Below are positions 34,698 through 45,840 of a stretch of 64,000 bases of DNA, one piece after another; within the stretch, counting starts at the first letter, position 1, and the number at the start of each line of letters is the position of its first letter. The notes beneath the pieces were generated by a model. That model saw only the letters and a list, made by a program, of their open reading frames with translations, had not been told where the DNA came from and did not search any database. The stretch spans positions 120,353,530-120,417,529 of the forward strand of contig OZ024931.1 of assembly GCA_964017235.1 (NCBI GenBank). The letters are read 5' to 3'. The stretch is from Sabellastarte sp. h YS-2021. Its lineage: Eukaryota > Annelida > Polychaeta > Sabellida > Sabellidae. A program made the position numbers and the translations under genes.

Positions 34698-34761
34698 GCC
34701 ATCTTGTATAGCTGGTTTTCAAGTAACTCTGCTTTTTTAGTATATATAGTTACCTTATTTT

Positions 34762-34779
34762 AACTGTGGGTAGACAGTT
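34762..34779 (+). promoter_or_regulatory. Conserved small hairpin before gag (young DIRS)
   Basis: AACTGT-GGGTAG-ACAGTT forms a six-pair stem with a six-base loop, 48 bases upstream of the gag-like start codon. It follows a TATATATAG word at about 34739-34749 that could serve as a TATA box. The stem is kept in the two older copies, which argues for a role in transcription start or RNA function. That role is inference. Confidence 0.55.
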
Positions 34780-34827
34780 TTATTTTGCATATCTTATTGT
34801 GCTTACTTTATAGATTCTTGTGATATC

Positions 34828-36957
34828 ATGGTGAAGACACCACCTTATCAAAAAAGGGGCAAATGTGGCCACTTTATGCCCCAATTTGACTCCCATCTAA
34901 CTTGTTTTGGATGTAGATCCAAGCGCAAGGGACAGGATCCCTGTGCTAAGGGAGCAAAAATTGATCAGTGTGCCGCCTGCTCTGCTCTCACAGAAGAGCA
35001 ATGGATTCATTTACGTGAATGCTTTTCAAAGAGATCTTCCTATCGCCAACGTGCCGGCTCTCATGATGAGAGTTTAGAACTGGAAGATGAGGAACCGGTA
35101 TTTACCGGTGAAGATCTCGGCCAAGTGGACGACACTCTGCTGGATTTAGATGCTGAACAGACCGGCAATATTGCACCGGTCTCCGGCATTAGCCCTCTCA
35201 ATACCCAGACATCTTCTGCTTCTGTACCGGGGATGAATTTCCCGGCTACCGGACCGGTTCAACAATCGTCTGATTCTTCAGCCCTTTTCAGGGCGCCGGA
35301 TCCGGTATTAACCCAGGATACTCTATCCACCGGACAAACACCAAGCAGACACACATCCAGGATGTCTTTTCAAATGCCACAACCACAGAGGACAGCTACT
35401 CCTATTGATATCCCTCAAACACCCAGGACACAACTTCTTAAAAGTCACCTGGAACAGCAAAACTTTGAACTGATGCACAAGCTTCAAAGGAAAAATGAAG
35501 AACAAATGAGGGATATTTCAACACAACTCCAGACAGGTCTCCAAGCCTTTCTACAACAGTCAATGGAGAACATGTTTAACCGTCTGGCTCCTGCTCCTGC
35601 TCCTCAAGCTCCTCCGGCACAACCTCACATCGTCTCAATAACTCCTTTGTCTGCAGTTCCAGCTGCTTCAAAATCTGAGGAACCGATGGACGAGACTCCA
35701 TCTCAACCCCCTCCGGCTATTAAGAAGGGACTAGCCAATGTAAAGGGTTCATCATCCATTGCCTCTCAGTCACTTCAGGCAGTGGCTTCTCAGATCCAAG
35801 TGCCTTCTGTGCCTACACAACCTGCTACCGCACCTCCCTCTGCTCAGCCTACGGTAGCTCCAACCTCCATCCCTTCAACTACTACAAAACTGCAGTCACC
35901 CTTGCAAATATTAGAACAGGAGGAATACGGCGCAGACTCCTCGGCTTCTTCTTTTGCCACTTCAAGGCCAGAAGAACCCACCGATACAGGTGAACAGGCA
36001 GCTCCCCCTAACCTTCCCTTCCGGGAACTAGTTCAAAAAGTTAGGGAGTTTCTCTCCATCCCAGACCCGGCTTCAGAGGAACACTACAAACCGGGTTCGG
36101 CGTTGGGACGCGACCCTCTTCTCCTTATGCAAGAGAAAGCAGGCAGACCGCCATCTATAAAACTACCCATGGTATCTGACCTCTCGCGCCTCCAAACAGC
36201 CCAGGATGAAGCGGTGAAACCTAGCACTTCCTCTACACTGGACATTGGTAAATTTCCAGCTATCCCTCCTCATAAAGGTAGCTGGTACAACATCGTAGAC
36301 GAGAAGTACTCGCAGACCCCACAAATTGTGCCCCAGGCCTTCTCAAACATTGCCAAACCGGGATATCGCAGTGGTCCTCCAGCCACGGTACAACAGAAAG
36401 AACTTGTAAAATTGGAATACATGGTTCGAGAAAATTTTAGTATTGCCAATTTTCTTTCTACCTTCGGCATGGCCAGTGAGTCATGTTTAAACAATCTCAG
36501 AGTCTAAAGCCTACGCGGATCTGGTTGCAAATTTCATCTCCTCACTCACAAATCTTGTGTTACTAAGGAGGGATGCCTACCTCCGCCACGCCCATCCAAA
36601 CCTGGATGCATTCAGACTGCGCAATCTATGCTCAGCAACCATCTCAGGCGGTGACTTGTTCGACAGAACCTTAATGCAGGAATACGAACAGCACCTCATC
36701 GGGCTGGGGGTGAAACCAGTCTCCAAGAAGGACCGCTTCCACCCTTACAAAAAACAAAAGAGAGGCAGAGGTGGACAGCGTCATGCCCCTCAGGGCCTTT
36801 TCTATCAGCCAATGCCGGCACCTCAATACATGGTTCAGCAACCGTTCTTCCCCCATCCTCACCAAGGGGGCCGAAGAGGAGGTCGAGGCGGTCGCAGGGG
36901 ACGCGGCCGTGGAGGTAACTCTCACCCTGGCAAACAGCAACAGCAACCTCCTCAATA
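34828..36957 (+). CDS. DIRS gag-like region
   Basis: The region starts at the ATG after the leader (ATCATGGTGAAG). The N-terminal 60 residues are rich in Cys and His (CGHFMPQFDSH, CFGC, CAACS), which suggests metal binding. A long Pro/Ser/Thr/Gln-rich stretch follows, with a likely helical, charged segment (ELMHKLQRKNEEQMRD). Further on, a more conserved part includes GSWYNIVDEKYSQ, and the region ends in a basic, Gly/Arg-rich tail (RRGGRGGRRGRGRGG) suited to binding nucleic acid. Related pieces are recognisable in the other two copies. It is probably the structural protein that packages the RNA. The family role is inferred from position and composition. Confidence 0.7.
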
Positions 36958-37059
36958 ACATTTCTCAAATACCGTTACCTCCACAAGTTCCTGGACAAAG
37001 ACCTGCAATGTTTTCAGGCGTTCACTTGGATTACCCTCCCCAGTATGTTCCCCAAGAAG

Positions 37060-37295
37060 GGAAAAAGTCTCTGAGTGCAACAACCCTACAGGAGAGGGAA
37101 AAGACTCCTTGTCCCCACACCCTACCGGAGAGGGTAAGGACTCCGTGTTTTCTATCCCCACAGGAGGGGGAAAGGACTCCTCACTTCCACACCCCACCGG
37201 AGGGTAAAGACTCCTTGCTCCCACACCCCACGGGAGGGGGTAAAGACTCCTCGTTCCCACACCCCACAGGAGGGGGTAAAGACTCCGAGTGTACA
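37060..37295 (+). repeat. G-rich tandem repeat between DIRS gag and RT
   Basis: About six units of roughly 40 bases carry CCCCACAGGAGGGGGTAAAG and ACTCC words. The G runs on this strand could form quadruplexes. A shorter version is in the older copy at 30541-30695, so the array belongs to the element and is not a local accident. Confidence 0.85.
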
Positions 37296-37347
37296 GTCTC
37301 ATATTGTATTTATTCAAGATCAAGTTCAAAAGGAGAACAACCTAAAA

Positions 37348-39345
37348 GTGGGAAGCAGGTTAAAACTTTTTCTGCCAGTGTGGAAAAATTTAGGCGCGCA
37401 TCATTCGATTCAAAACTTGATTGCAGAAGGATACAAACTACCCTTCAGGGAGCGCCCAAAATTGTCCAGGACTCCTTGCATATTCAGCGGATTCTCAGAT
37501 CTAAACAAACAAAGTGCCTTGTCGACTGCTATTCAAGACTTAATTCGCAAAGGCGCAATCGACATAGTGCAAAAACCAGACAGCCTCGGATTCTACAGCC
37601 GTCTGTTCCTGGTCCCAAAACCAGGAAACCGCTGGAGGCCAGTAATAGATCTAAGTTGCCTCAACAAATTTCTGGCCATATCAAAGTTCAAGATGGAAAC
37701 CCCAGAGTCCATACGAGCTTCCCTCAGAAAGAACGAGTGGGTCACCTCGATCGACCTCACAGACGCCTACCTTCACATCCCCATTCATCCTCACTCACAA
37801 AAGTACCAGTTCACCAGCCTTCCGTTCGGCCTAGCTACAGCCCCCTTGACCTTCACCAATGTAGTGAAGGAGGTCAGACTTTTGGCCTTGCAACGGGGAA
37901 TACGCATTCACCAATACCTGGACGACTGGCTGGTTCGCGCCCCCTCCAAGGAGGAGTGCCACAAACAAACCCAAAAGTTGTTGAACCTAATCCGGGATTT
38001 GGGTTTTATAGTGAACTTCAAGAAGTCAGAACTGGTACCTTCCCAGAGGTTCGATTTTCTGGGTTACCACTTTTTGCTAGATTTGGGGCTTGTCAAGCCC
38101 ACGCAAGACAGGTGGACGAAGCTTCAGGATATGTTCCGTCGCCTCTCGTCGAAGTCTGTTATCAGTGCAAGGACTCTTATGTCCACCATTGGATTACTTG
38201 CATCAACGGAGAAGACAGTCAAACTGGGCAGGATGCATATGAGACCTTTTCAATGGCATCTCAAGACTCACTGGAAATATCCGATGCCTCTGGATACTCC
38301 AATCCCCTGGAATCAGAAGATGATACGACACGGGGAATGGTGGTTAGACCCCAAAAACGTGCTACTAGGAGAGTTTCTCCACCCAATGGAACACGAAAAA
38401 CTGATCTTTACAGACGCCTCAAACGCAGGTTGGGGCGCGCACTTAGATCACGACTCAACAGGAGGGGTCTGGTCTCACATAGAAAGTCATCTCCACATCA
38501 ACCTTTTGGAATTAAAGGCAGTTCTCCTAGCGCTACAGTTCTTCAAGACCACTTGCAAGAACAATCGCGTTCTCATTGCCTCGGACAACACCTCCGTAGT
38601 GTCCTACATAAACAAACAGGGCGGCACAAAATCCGCAGAACTTTGTGCTCTAATGTGGAGAATTCTGACATGGTGCAATCTCAACAACGTCACACTCAGA
38701 GCAAGACACATACCCGGATCCCTCAATGTGATAGCGGATGGCCTCTCAAGGAGGAACCAGATCCAAAGCACAGAGTGGTCCCTATCTCCACAAGTTTTCA
38801 AACAAATATCAAGGATATGGGAAAGTCCCCAAGTGGACCTTTTTGCAACCAGGCTGAACACAAAACTCCCCTTGTACGTCTCTCCGATCCCGGACCCCCA
38901 AGCTTGGGCAGTAGACACCTTGAACATTCCATGGGAGAATCTGGTTGCATACGCTTTTCCCCCAACCGCCCTCCTGCCCAAGGTTATACAGAAACTCCAG
39001 TCACAAATGTGCAGGCTTCTTCTGATCGCCCCAGGCTGGCTATCAAAACCATGGTTTTGGGACCTAGTGGAAATGTCGCTGGACGTACCTCGACGGTTAC
39101 CTCAAACGCGAACCTTACTCAAACAACCAATGAACAACATTTTCCACTCCAACCCGGCCTCCCTCAACCTCCACGTCTGGTATCTAGGAGCACAGCGTTG
39201 CAACAAAGAGGGTTCACTGCAGAAGTGGCAGACAGAATTGCTGCTCCTCAAAGACTCTCAACAAGAGCCATCTACACCTCAAAATGGTCGGTTTTCCAAA
39301 GATGGTGCATGGAACAACAGGTGGACTTCGGGAGTCCCTCTATAG
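37348..39345 (+). CDS. DIRS reverse transcriptase / RNase H, methylase-like tail
   Basis: RT motifs appear in order: GFYSRLFLVPK, RWRPVIDLSCLNKF, TSIDLTDAYLHIPIHP, FTSLPFGLATAP and QYLDDWLV, the last being the metal-binding box. RNase H follows with IFTDASNAGWGAHL, LELKAVLLAL and ASDNTSVVSYIN, carrying the acidic catalytic residues. A C-terminal block with VDLFATRLNTKLP, YVSPIPDPQAWAVD and AYAFPPTALLP, plus LIAPGW, is the part that DIRS-group proteins share downstream of RNase H and that has been linked to a methylase-like fold. The frame overlaps the recombinase frame, as is usual in the family. The protein would copy element RNA into DNA in virus-like particles or the nucleus. Confidence 0.9.
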   Translation: MGSRLKLFLPVWKNLGAHHSIQNLIAEGYKLPFRERPKLSRTPCIFSGFSDLNKQSALSTAIQDLIRKGAIDIVQKPDSLGFYSRLFLVPKPGNRWRPVIDLSCLNKFLAISKFKMETPESIRASLRKNEWVTSIDLTDAYLHIPIHPHSQKYQFTSLPFGLATAPLTFTNVVKEVRLLALQRGIRIHQYLDDWLVRAPSKEECHKQTQKLLNLIRDLGFIVNFKKSELVPSQRFDFLGYHFLLDLGLVKPTQDRWTKLQDMFRRLSSKSVISARTLMSTIGLLASTEKTVKLGRMHMRPFQWHLKTHWKYPMPLDTPIPWNQKMIRHGEWWLDPKNVLLGEFLHPMEHEKLIFTDASNAGWGAHLDHDSTGGVWSHIESHLHINLLELKAVLLALQFFKTTCKNNRVLIASDNTSVVSYINKQGGTKSAELCALMWRILTWCNLNNVTLRARHIPGSLNVIADGLSRRNQIQSTEWSLSPQVFKQISRIWESPQVDLFATRLNTKLPLYVSPIPDPQAWAVDTLNIPWENLVAYAFPPTALLPKVIQKLQSQMCRLLLIAPGWLSKPWFWDLVEMSLDVPRRLPQTRTLLKQPMNNIFHSNPASLNLHVWYLGAQRCNKEGSLQKWQTELLLLKDSQQEPSTPQNGRFSKDGAWNNRWTSGVPL

Positions 39346-40259
39346 GGGACATCTGCAATTTTTTCTGGTATCTTTTTCACGATCTAAACAGATGCCCTTC
39401 CACCATCAAAGGTTACAGGACCGCTATTGCAGATACCCTCGGGAACTCTGACCTTAACATTGGCTCCAATACGGATATAGCCAGACTTATCGCCAGCTTC
39501 TATAGAGACAAACCAAAAAAGTCCAGGCCACTCCCAAAGTGGGACCTTGCTTTGGTCCTTCACAAACTCACACAACCTCCGTTTGAACCACAGGAGGAAT
39601 GTACACTAAAACTGACCATGTGGAAGACAGTTTTTCTATTAGCTCTGGCCTCGGGAAAGAGGCGCAGCAAAATCCACGCCTGGACTCATGATGGTACTCT
39701 TTGCCTAGGCAACTGGGAGCAGGTTCAACTCACTCCCTCACCCTCCTTCATAGCCAAGAACCAACTAGCAAAGGAGGGTCCCCACATCGTTTCCCCGGTC
39801 ATCATTCCAGCCCTAAAAAGTGACCAAGACTCGCGAAACTTGGATATTCTCCTTTGCCCTGTCAGGGCCCTAAAACATTATCTGGATAGAACAAAAGACT
39901 CCAGAACAGGTAGACACCTGCTTTTTATTTCTTATAAACTGGGCCACTCAAAGGATATTCAATGTTCCACCATTTCGTCTTGGATAAAACACAAAATTCA
40001 ATTCTGTTACTCTAGGGCGGAATCGACAGACATGGTCCTCACTGGGGTAAAGGCCCATGACGTCAGAGCCTTCGCGGCCTCAAAAGCCTTCTACGGGGGA
40101 ACATCTTTAGATCAGATCATGCAAGCCTGTCATTGGAGATCTCACAATACCTTCACCAAATTCTATCTCAAAGACCTTACCGGTCAAGACCAAAAAGAAG
40201 GCTCCTATCATCTAGGATCCTTTGTTGCAGCTCAGCAGGTCATGCCTCCTTCCAGCTAA
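39180..40259 (+). CDS. DIRS tyrosine recombinase
   Basis: The C-terminal 350 or so codons of a longer open frame encode a phage-integrase-fold recombinase. An N-terminal core-binding-like part (RAIYTSKWSVFQRWC, STIKGYRTAIADTLG) is followed by the catalytic part. The first catalytic Arg lies in ALASGKRRSKIHAW. The HxxR box is in KAHDVRAFAAS, and the His/Trp plus nucleophile Tyr lie in QACHWRSHNTFTKFYLKDL. It would join the circular DNA intermediate to the genome. The upstream part of this frame (36771-39180) is mainly the other-frame shadow of the RT region and is not counted. Confidence 0.9.
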   Translation, partial: VSRSTALQQRGFTAEVADRIAAPQRLSTRAIYTSKWSVFQRWCMEQQVDFGSPSIGDICNFFWYLFHDLNRCPSTIKGYRTAIADTLGNSDLNIGSNTDIARLIASFYRDKPKKSRPLPKWDLALVLHKLTQPPFEPQEECTLKLTMWKTVFLLALASGKRRSKIHAWTHDGTLCLGNWEQVQLTPSPSFIAKNQLAKEGPHIVSPVIIPALKSDQDSRNLDILLCPVRALKHYLDRTKDSRTGRHLLFISYKLGHSKDIQCSTISSWIKHKIQFCYSRAESTDMVLTGVKAHDVRAFAASKAFYGGTSLDQIMQACHWRSHNTFTKFYLKDLTGQDQKEGSYHLGSFVAAQQVMPPSS

Positions 40260-40312
40260 CTCCAGGGAAGAAAACAGGGGGGGCACTACTCCGGGAACCA
40301 CCTAGACGGGGC

Positions 40313-40332
40313 GTGTCAGAATCCCCTGACAC
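40313..40332 (+). terminator. Conserved stem-loop after DIRS recombinase
   Basis: GTGTCAG-AATCCC-CTGACAC lies about 55 bases after the recombinase stop codon. The same seven-pair stem is at 54108-54127 in the older copy, where the loop has changed. It may act in 3'-end formation or RNA packaging, which is inference. Confidence 0.5.
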
Positions 40333-40812
40333 CATAGAGCGGGTTCTTCAACCCTTTCAGGTAACTAATCATTTCTTTTATTTCCTGCTGTTTTTCTCTT
40401 TACCTGCGTTCTGTTACCAGGAGTATATTCTTATTCCAATTATCTTTAGAATGTAAGGTTAAGTTTTACTTTTTCTGTAATCTTAGTTTTGCTTTCTTTA
40501 GATTTTTCTTATATCGTATCATGTTCCCTTTTTTCACATCTTTTCATCGTACTTTGTGTACTTTCTGTTTTTAGATCCTGCAATGGAGTGCCTGCGCTGG
40601 CTGTGCTTACCAAGACGGTCTCCCTTCCCTTGGTGTGGCACATCAACCTCAGGAGAGCCGGAGTATACCCCTTCGCCTTGATGTGCCTTTTCCTAGAACA
40701 CATTCAGGCTCCTTCCTCCTCCCTGGACTCCGGACGTTCTTCCTGAATGGTTAGTCTTCCACCAGTTTTTCTTAGCCAGTGTCCAGTCTTCCCAGCCTTC
40801 CAATATGCTGGG

Positions 40813-40918
40813 ATTCAGCATATTGTTACAATAGGTAGGACTATTGTAGCGTAATAAAATTGAAAATTTTATTTTAAATGTAGCTTTTATAAGCTACAAT
40901 ACCTACCTATTGTAACAA
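40813..40918 (+). repeat. DIRS internal complementary region
   Basis: The first half (40815-40858) is the complement of the element's left end (34432-34475). The second half (40879-40918) is the complement of its right end (about 41210-41250). A short AT-rich linker lies between the halves. This fused copy of both ends is the known DIRS signature. It can template the closing of the two ends into a circle during reverse transcription. Confidence 0.9.
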
Positions 40919-40979
40919 GTACAGGCCCTCCCTGGTCCTCCCCGCTTTCCAGACTTTCCACTGGAAGATGGGGCTTAGG

Positions 40980-41224
40980 TTCCAACAAAATGAGGAAGAG
41001 CTATAGCTAGCATCTGATAGGTTCCCTAGGTCACATGACCAGACAGATGCTCTTTACCCCCACCGGTACTATACCGTCAATATACCGGAAATATACCGGT
41101 AATATGCCGGCATAATTGTGACCAGTTATTTTTAATTTCACGGGTAAAGTTTTCAACATTTACTCCGGTTGGAAGCTTCCCGTGGTAAAACCACCGGTAA
41201 AGCATATTGTTACAATAGGTAGGT
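40980..41224 (-). repeat. DIRS right inverted terminal repeat arm
   Basis: Complementary to 34452-34697, with about four differences. Beyond it, the terminal GCTTATAAAAGCTACATTTA-type end runs to about 41265. Confidence 0.9.
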
Positions 41225-41265
41225 ATTGTAGCTTATAAAAGCTACATTTAAAATAAAATTTTCAA

Positions 41266-43179
41266 ACTTATTTCCTGGTGTTTAAAATCTTATTATTTTT
41301 CCTGGTGTCGAAAATTGTATACATCAATCATGCACATATTCAGTAGTTCAAACTAATGAAAATAAATCATATTTTAGTGATGATAACAGTAGTAATCATA
41401 AGGGAAGCATAAATTTCATAACTTTGAACCCTTTCTGTCGGAGGATGACAGTATTGCTGAAAATTAAGATATGAATGTAAATGATATCAATGGTTCTTAT
41501 GTCAGTTATATTTAGATTACAAAATACTGAATGTTATGCAAACTCATTTCAAAAGTTAACAAGAGTATTTTGATTCTATCCATATACAAAGTCATATATG
41601 GAGCTAATGATGTCAAACCTGGGTTTGTATATAGCAGTTTTTAAAATTGTATTGGTTTACTCAATATAATTTCTTTCCTGAATGTTTAGCATGATAATAA
41701 CTACTTAGATGGTACCCTTGCTATTTATAATAAAAAATAAATAAACAAAATATAGTCGTATAAATAATCCTTGCAATTATATATCTCATATAAGATTTTT
41801 ATCAAACATCACTTCAAAGCTTTGTTTTGCTGGTTTTTCATGTAAAGTTTCAAAAACTCTGTTTGCTCACAAAACTTGCGTATAATAGACCAGAAATATG
41901 GGAATGTCTGACATCAAAATTCAAACCATGGCCAGGTATGTTTAGCTGAACTCCCATAGTTCACTTGATAAAAAGAAAAGTAGTATTATGTAAAGAGGGG
42001 ATAATTATAAGTATTAAATGTAATCTAAAATCTAGACCTCCAATTTGATTTTTCTGAGGATTATTTTATCATAATTTAAATTCTGAATGAATCTTATTCA
42101 TAATGTATGTGGACAAAATTTTGAATACTGTAAATAAAGTTTAAATTAATTAAGTTTTGTCAATAGAATTATAAATTCTGTCTATGCTGACTGAAGTTGA
42201 TATTCTCACTGCAATACAAGGATTGGAAATTCTTTCAAAAGAATTTCGAATTCTACCATAACAGTTTAAGTTCTGTTATGACATTTTCATTTGATGTATG
42301 CCTAATCAAAGTCGTAGAACATAAACATAAACAAATACTGAAACAAGTTATTATTGACTATATTTGAATGGGATGTCAAATGAAGAGCCATATACATGTA
42401 CATGCTTTAATCTGAATATTATTTAATATCAAGTTACTTCCACATTTTATGTTTATTGTCACTATTTTTTCAAGAAATACAAATTATAAGCAAACCTTTT
42501 ATTGTGTGTACTTGTATTTGTATTTATTTTTTTTTACCTGTATGGGTTTATAATTTATAAAAGCTCCAAGAAATAATTATTGGCCATTTACTCAAGTAGA
42601 ATAACTTTTTTATGTAAATTAAAACAAGTTTTGTGCACCAAACAAAAATTTTACTGTACAGTTTACAATGCAATATTAATAGGATATAAGTGGCTCTGAG
42701 AAAGCAATCCAATCTCATACTTCTCAGCATTCTGCTAACATGGCTGTTTATGTTTGAAAGCTGTGGTGAGGGAGCTGCACAAAAAGGGTAATATTTCCCT
42801 TACAATATGGCAGCTTTCAAAATGTTGTATGTAGGTGCTTTGTTTATGTGGTTTTTAACTGGTTGTGATAAGTTGTGTTGAGGGTGCTACAGGGTCTTTA
42901 AAAAGAGAGAACTAGACAAAGATTCATAAACAGTCCATGCATATTTACATTTGATCTATTATGTAAACCAAAAAAGTGGCATCTTAGAGAACACTATGGA
43001 TGAAATAGAAGAATATTTAAAACAAACAGTGACATATCATGAGAGACAGACCAAGGAAAATATAACAAGAAATCAGTGCCCGTGAACAGGCTCTGTTTGA
43101 ATTTCAGATTAAAAGTGAAAGGAAAGGACACAAAAGTTGTGCTCTGCAAATGACACACAGAAGTAAAGTATCGTGTTAA
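41266..43179. other. AT-rich spacer, nothing recognised
   Basis: The long AT-rich stretch has only short open frames. Nothing repeated within the window was recognised. Confidence 0.5.
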
Positions 43180-45060
43180 CTATTAAGGAGTAAAAAGTAG
43201 GTAGAAAATATATTCAAACAAAATAATGTAATAGTTTTCAAGTAACAACTGATTTACTCAACAGTGAGAACCTGAAAGTAGCTACGCCATGAACTACAGG
43301 CCATTTTACTATCTTATAGGTAACCCAAAAGTAGATAAATAACATATTTAAACAAAATACTCTAAAAATTCAATAGTTTTGAAGTTATAACTGATTTACT
43401 CAACAATGATAATGTCAAAGTAGCTATTACTCAGCTATGCAATGACCTACAGGCCTGCATTATTATGTTATAGATGACACAAAAGTTGCTGAATAACCTA
43501 TACAAAATACTATAAAAAAATGCTTTTCACTTTATAACTGATTTACTCAACAATGATAACCTCAAAGTAGCTATTGCTCAGCTATGCAATGATGTTACAG
43601 GTCTGCAATTTCATTATGTTATAGAGGACTCTAAAGTAGGTGAATAACATATTTAAAGAAATTATTGTAAATGCAATAGTTTTCAAGTTACAACTGATTT
43701 ACTCAACAGTGAAAACCTCAAAGTAGCTATTGCTCAGCTATGCCACGAGCTACAGGTCTACAATTTCACTTTGGTATAGCTGACCCAAAAGTAGCTGAAT
43801 AACATATTTATACAAAATGCTCCAAATGCAATAGTTTTCAAGATCCAACTAAGTTACTCAACAGTAATAACCTCAAAGTAGCTATTACTCAACAATACAA
43901 TGAGGTACGGGTGTGCAATTTCACTATATTATAGCTAAGTGAAAAGTGAAACAAAATACTGTAAATGCAATAGTTTTCAAGTTACAACTGGTTTACTCAA
44001 CAGTGAGAACCTGAAAGTAGCTATTGTTCATCTATGCAATGAGGTACAGGTCTGCAATTTTACTAATTTATAACTGGCTCAAAGTATGTGAATAACATAT
44101 TTAAAGAAATTACTGTAAATGTAATAGTTTTCATGTTACAACTGATTTACTCAACAGTGAGAACCTGAAAGTATCTATTGCTCAGCTATGCAATAAGCTA
44201 CAGTTTGCACTTTCACTGCGTTATAGCAGACCTAAAAGTAGGTAAATAACATAGTTCAACAAAATACTCTAAATGCAATAGTTTTCAAGTTATGACTGAT
44301 TCAATCAACAGTGATAACCTCCAAGTAGCTATTACTCAACTATGCAATGAGCTACACAGGTCTGATATTTCACTATGTTATAGAGGACTGAAAAGTAGGT
44401 AAATAATATATATAAAGAAATTGCTCTAAATGCAATAGTTTTCAAGTTACAACTGATTTACTCAACAGTAAGAACCTGAAACTAGGTATTTCTCAGCTAT
44501 GCAATGACATACAGGCCTGCAATTTTAATATGTTATAGCTGACCCAAAAGTAGCTGTATAACATATTAAACAAAGTACTCTAAATGCAATAGTTTTCACT
44601 TTACAACTGATTAACTAAACAGTGATAACCTCAAAGTAGCTATTGCTCAGCTATGCCAGGAGCTATATGTCTGCAATTTTACAACTTTAAGTAATTTACT
44701 CAACTGTGAAAACCTCAAAGTAGCTATTGCTCAGCTATGCCAGGAGCTATATGTCTGCAATTTTACAACTTTAAGTAATTTACTCAACTGTGAAAACCTC
44801 AAAGTAGCTATTACACAGCTATTCAATGAGCTACAGGTCTGGAATTTTACTCTGTTATAGCTGACCCGAAAATATAGATGAATAACATATTGAAACAAAA
44901 TACTCTAAACGCAATAGTTTTCAAGTTATAAGGGATTTTACTCCTTATGGATGTTATTAAAAAGTCACAAAGTAGCTATGAAAAAGTAGCTGAATAACAT
45001 ATTTTAGTAAAATGCTCTAAATGCAATACTTTTCAAGTTATAAGTGATTTAGTGCATGAT
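43180..45060. repeat. Satellite-like tandem array, about 140-160 bp units, about 12 copies
   Basis: Each unit carries, in order, AATGCAATAGTTTTCAAGTT, ACAACTGATTTACTCAACAG, AACCTCAAAGTAGCTATTGC, TCAGCTATGCAATGAGCTAC and GTTATAGCTGACCCAAAAGT, then a GTAGGTGAATAACATATTTA-type spacer. Anchors lie near 43270, 43410, 43555, 43705, 43868, 44008, 44160, 44310, 44470, 44625, 44708 and 44798. One exact local duplication of about 90 bases (44625-44800) is recent, while most units have drifted by many substitutions and small indels. No coding potential is seen. Confidence 0.9.
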
Positions 45061-45539
45061 TTTATGAATTTTAATGCATTAAAAATTATTTTAAAAATTC
45101 ATAAAAAAGTAATTAAGAAAGATCCAGGTCTTATACTGACACAAAGGAATCTACCTGTGGCCTAGTACATAAATGCAAAATAAAAGAGAAATTCCTTCAA
45201 TAGTCAATGAGAAATTGTGATAAAGTGTTGAAATTTCACACTTTGGGTGGGGTTACCTCACTTCTAACGGCTCTGGGGAACAGACAAACAGATAGATCAA
45301 CATGAATTTTACGATTTATCATCCTCGATAGATAAGGTGCATGTCTCTGGGCCTTGTGGGTTTGGAGGAGAAGATGTTCATGCGAATGTCAAGATGTTAT
45401 AAAAATTTGTTGACCCTTAAGGAACCCCTTGGGCAGTTCAGCACGAATGAGCCTGTCTACTTTCACAGGGTTACCAGAAATTGTAAGAAAGGCAAGCAAC
45501 AAATCAGTCACTGAATATAGTGGAACCTCATAAAAAGTA
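45061..45539. other. Spacer, nothing recognised
   Basis: No coding or repeat structure was recognised after the array ends. Confidence 0.5.
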
Positions 45540-45840
45540 TATAAGAAATTTCATTGTTATTGCAGGGACTATACAAAGTGGACAAGGTGGTATGGAGACA
45601 GCAGATGATTCCAGAGTGCTGGCAGTATGCAGAAGGTTGGTTTAATACCCAAGATAGAAAACTCCAGACTAATCAAGCAGTTCTTTACAATCTCACTACA
45701 TTATGTAGAATGCAAAATCTTTCTCTCAATTATGTCCCAAAGAATGACCACTAACATGTTAGAGGGTAATCAGGATTCTCTGGTTGCTTGGAGCACACTA
45801 GTGTTCTTACCGAAGTAATTAAAAACAATCACTACTCAAT
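45540..45840 (+). mobile_element. LINE reverse transcriptase fragment
   Basis: Across two frames the translation reads VVWRQQMIPECWQYAEG, then IPKIENSRLIKQFFTISLHY and VECKIFLSIMSQRMTTNML, and finally GFSGCLEHTSVLTEVIKN. This is a non-LTR RT core of the AEG-IPKE-NS-QFRTISLLNVE-KIFFSI type, from before the metal-binding box. It may belong to the same family as the remnants at 33120-33990 and 55590-55800. At least one frame change and missing flanks make it a fossil fragment. Confidence 0.65.

Larger units (their letters stand above)
34432..41265 (+). mobile_element. DIRS-type tyrosine-recombinase retrotransposon, young and nearly whole
   Basis: This element has all DIRS hallmarks: inverted terminal repeat arms (34452-34697 and 40980-41224), a gag-like region, RT with RNase H, an overlapping tyrosine recombinase (YR), and an internal complementary region (40813-40918) that matches both outer ends. 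DIRS elements are thought to replicate through a circular intermediate, integrated by the YR without target duplication, and none is seen here. The arms differ at only about four positions over about 245 bases, and the reading frames are largely open, so it is recent. It looks nearly whole, with about one or two breaks. Confidence 0.9.

Noticed and set aside
36771-39180. Front part of a very long open frame overlapping the DIRS RT region
   Set aside because: Its translation has low-complexity shadow composition and no domain until the recombinase begins, so only the C-terminal recombinase is annotated.
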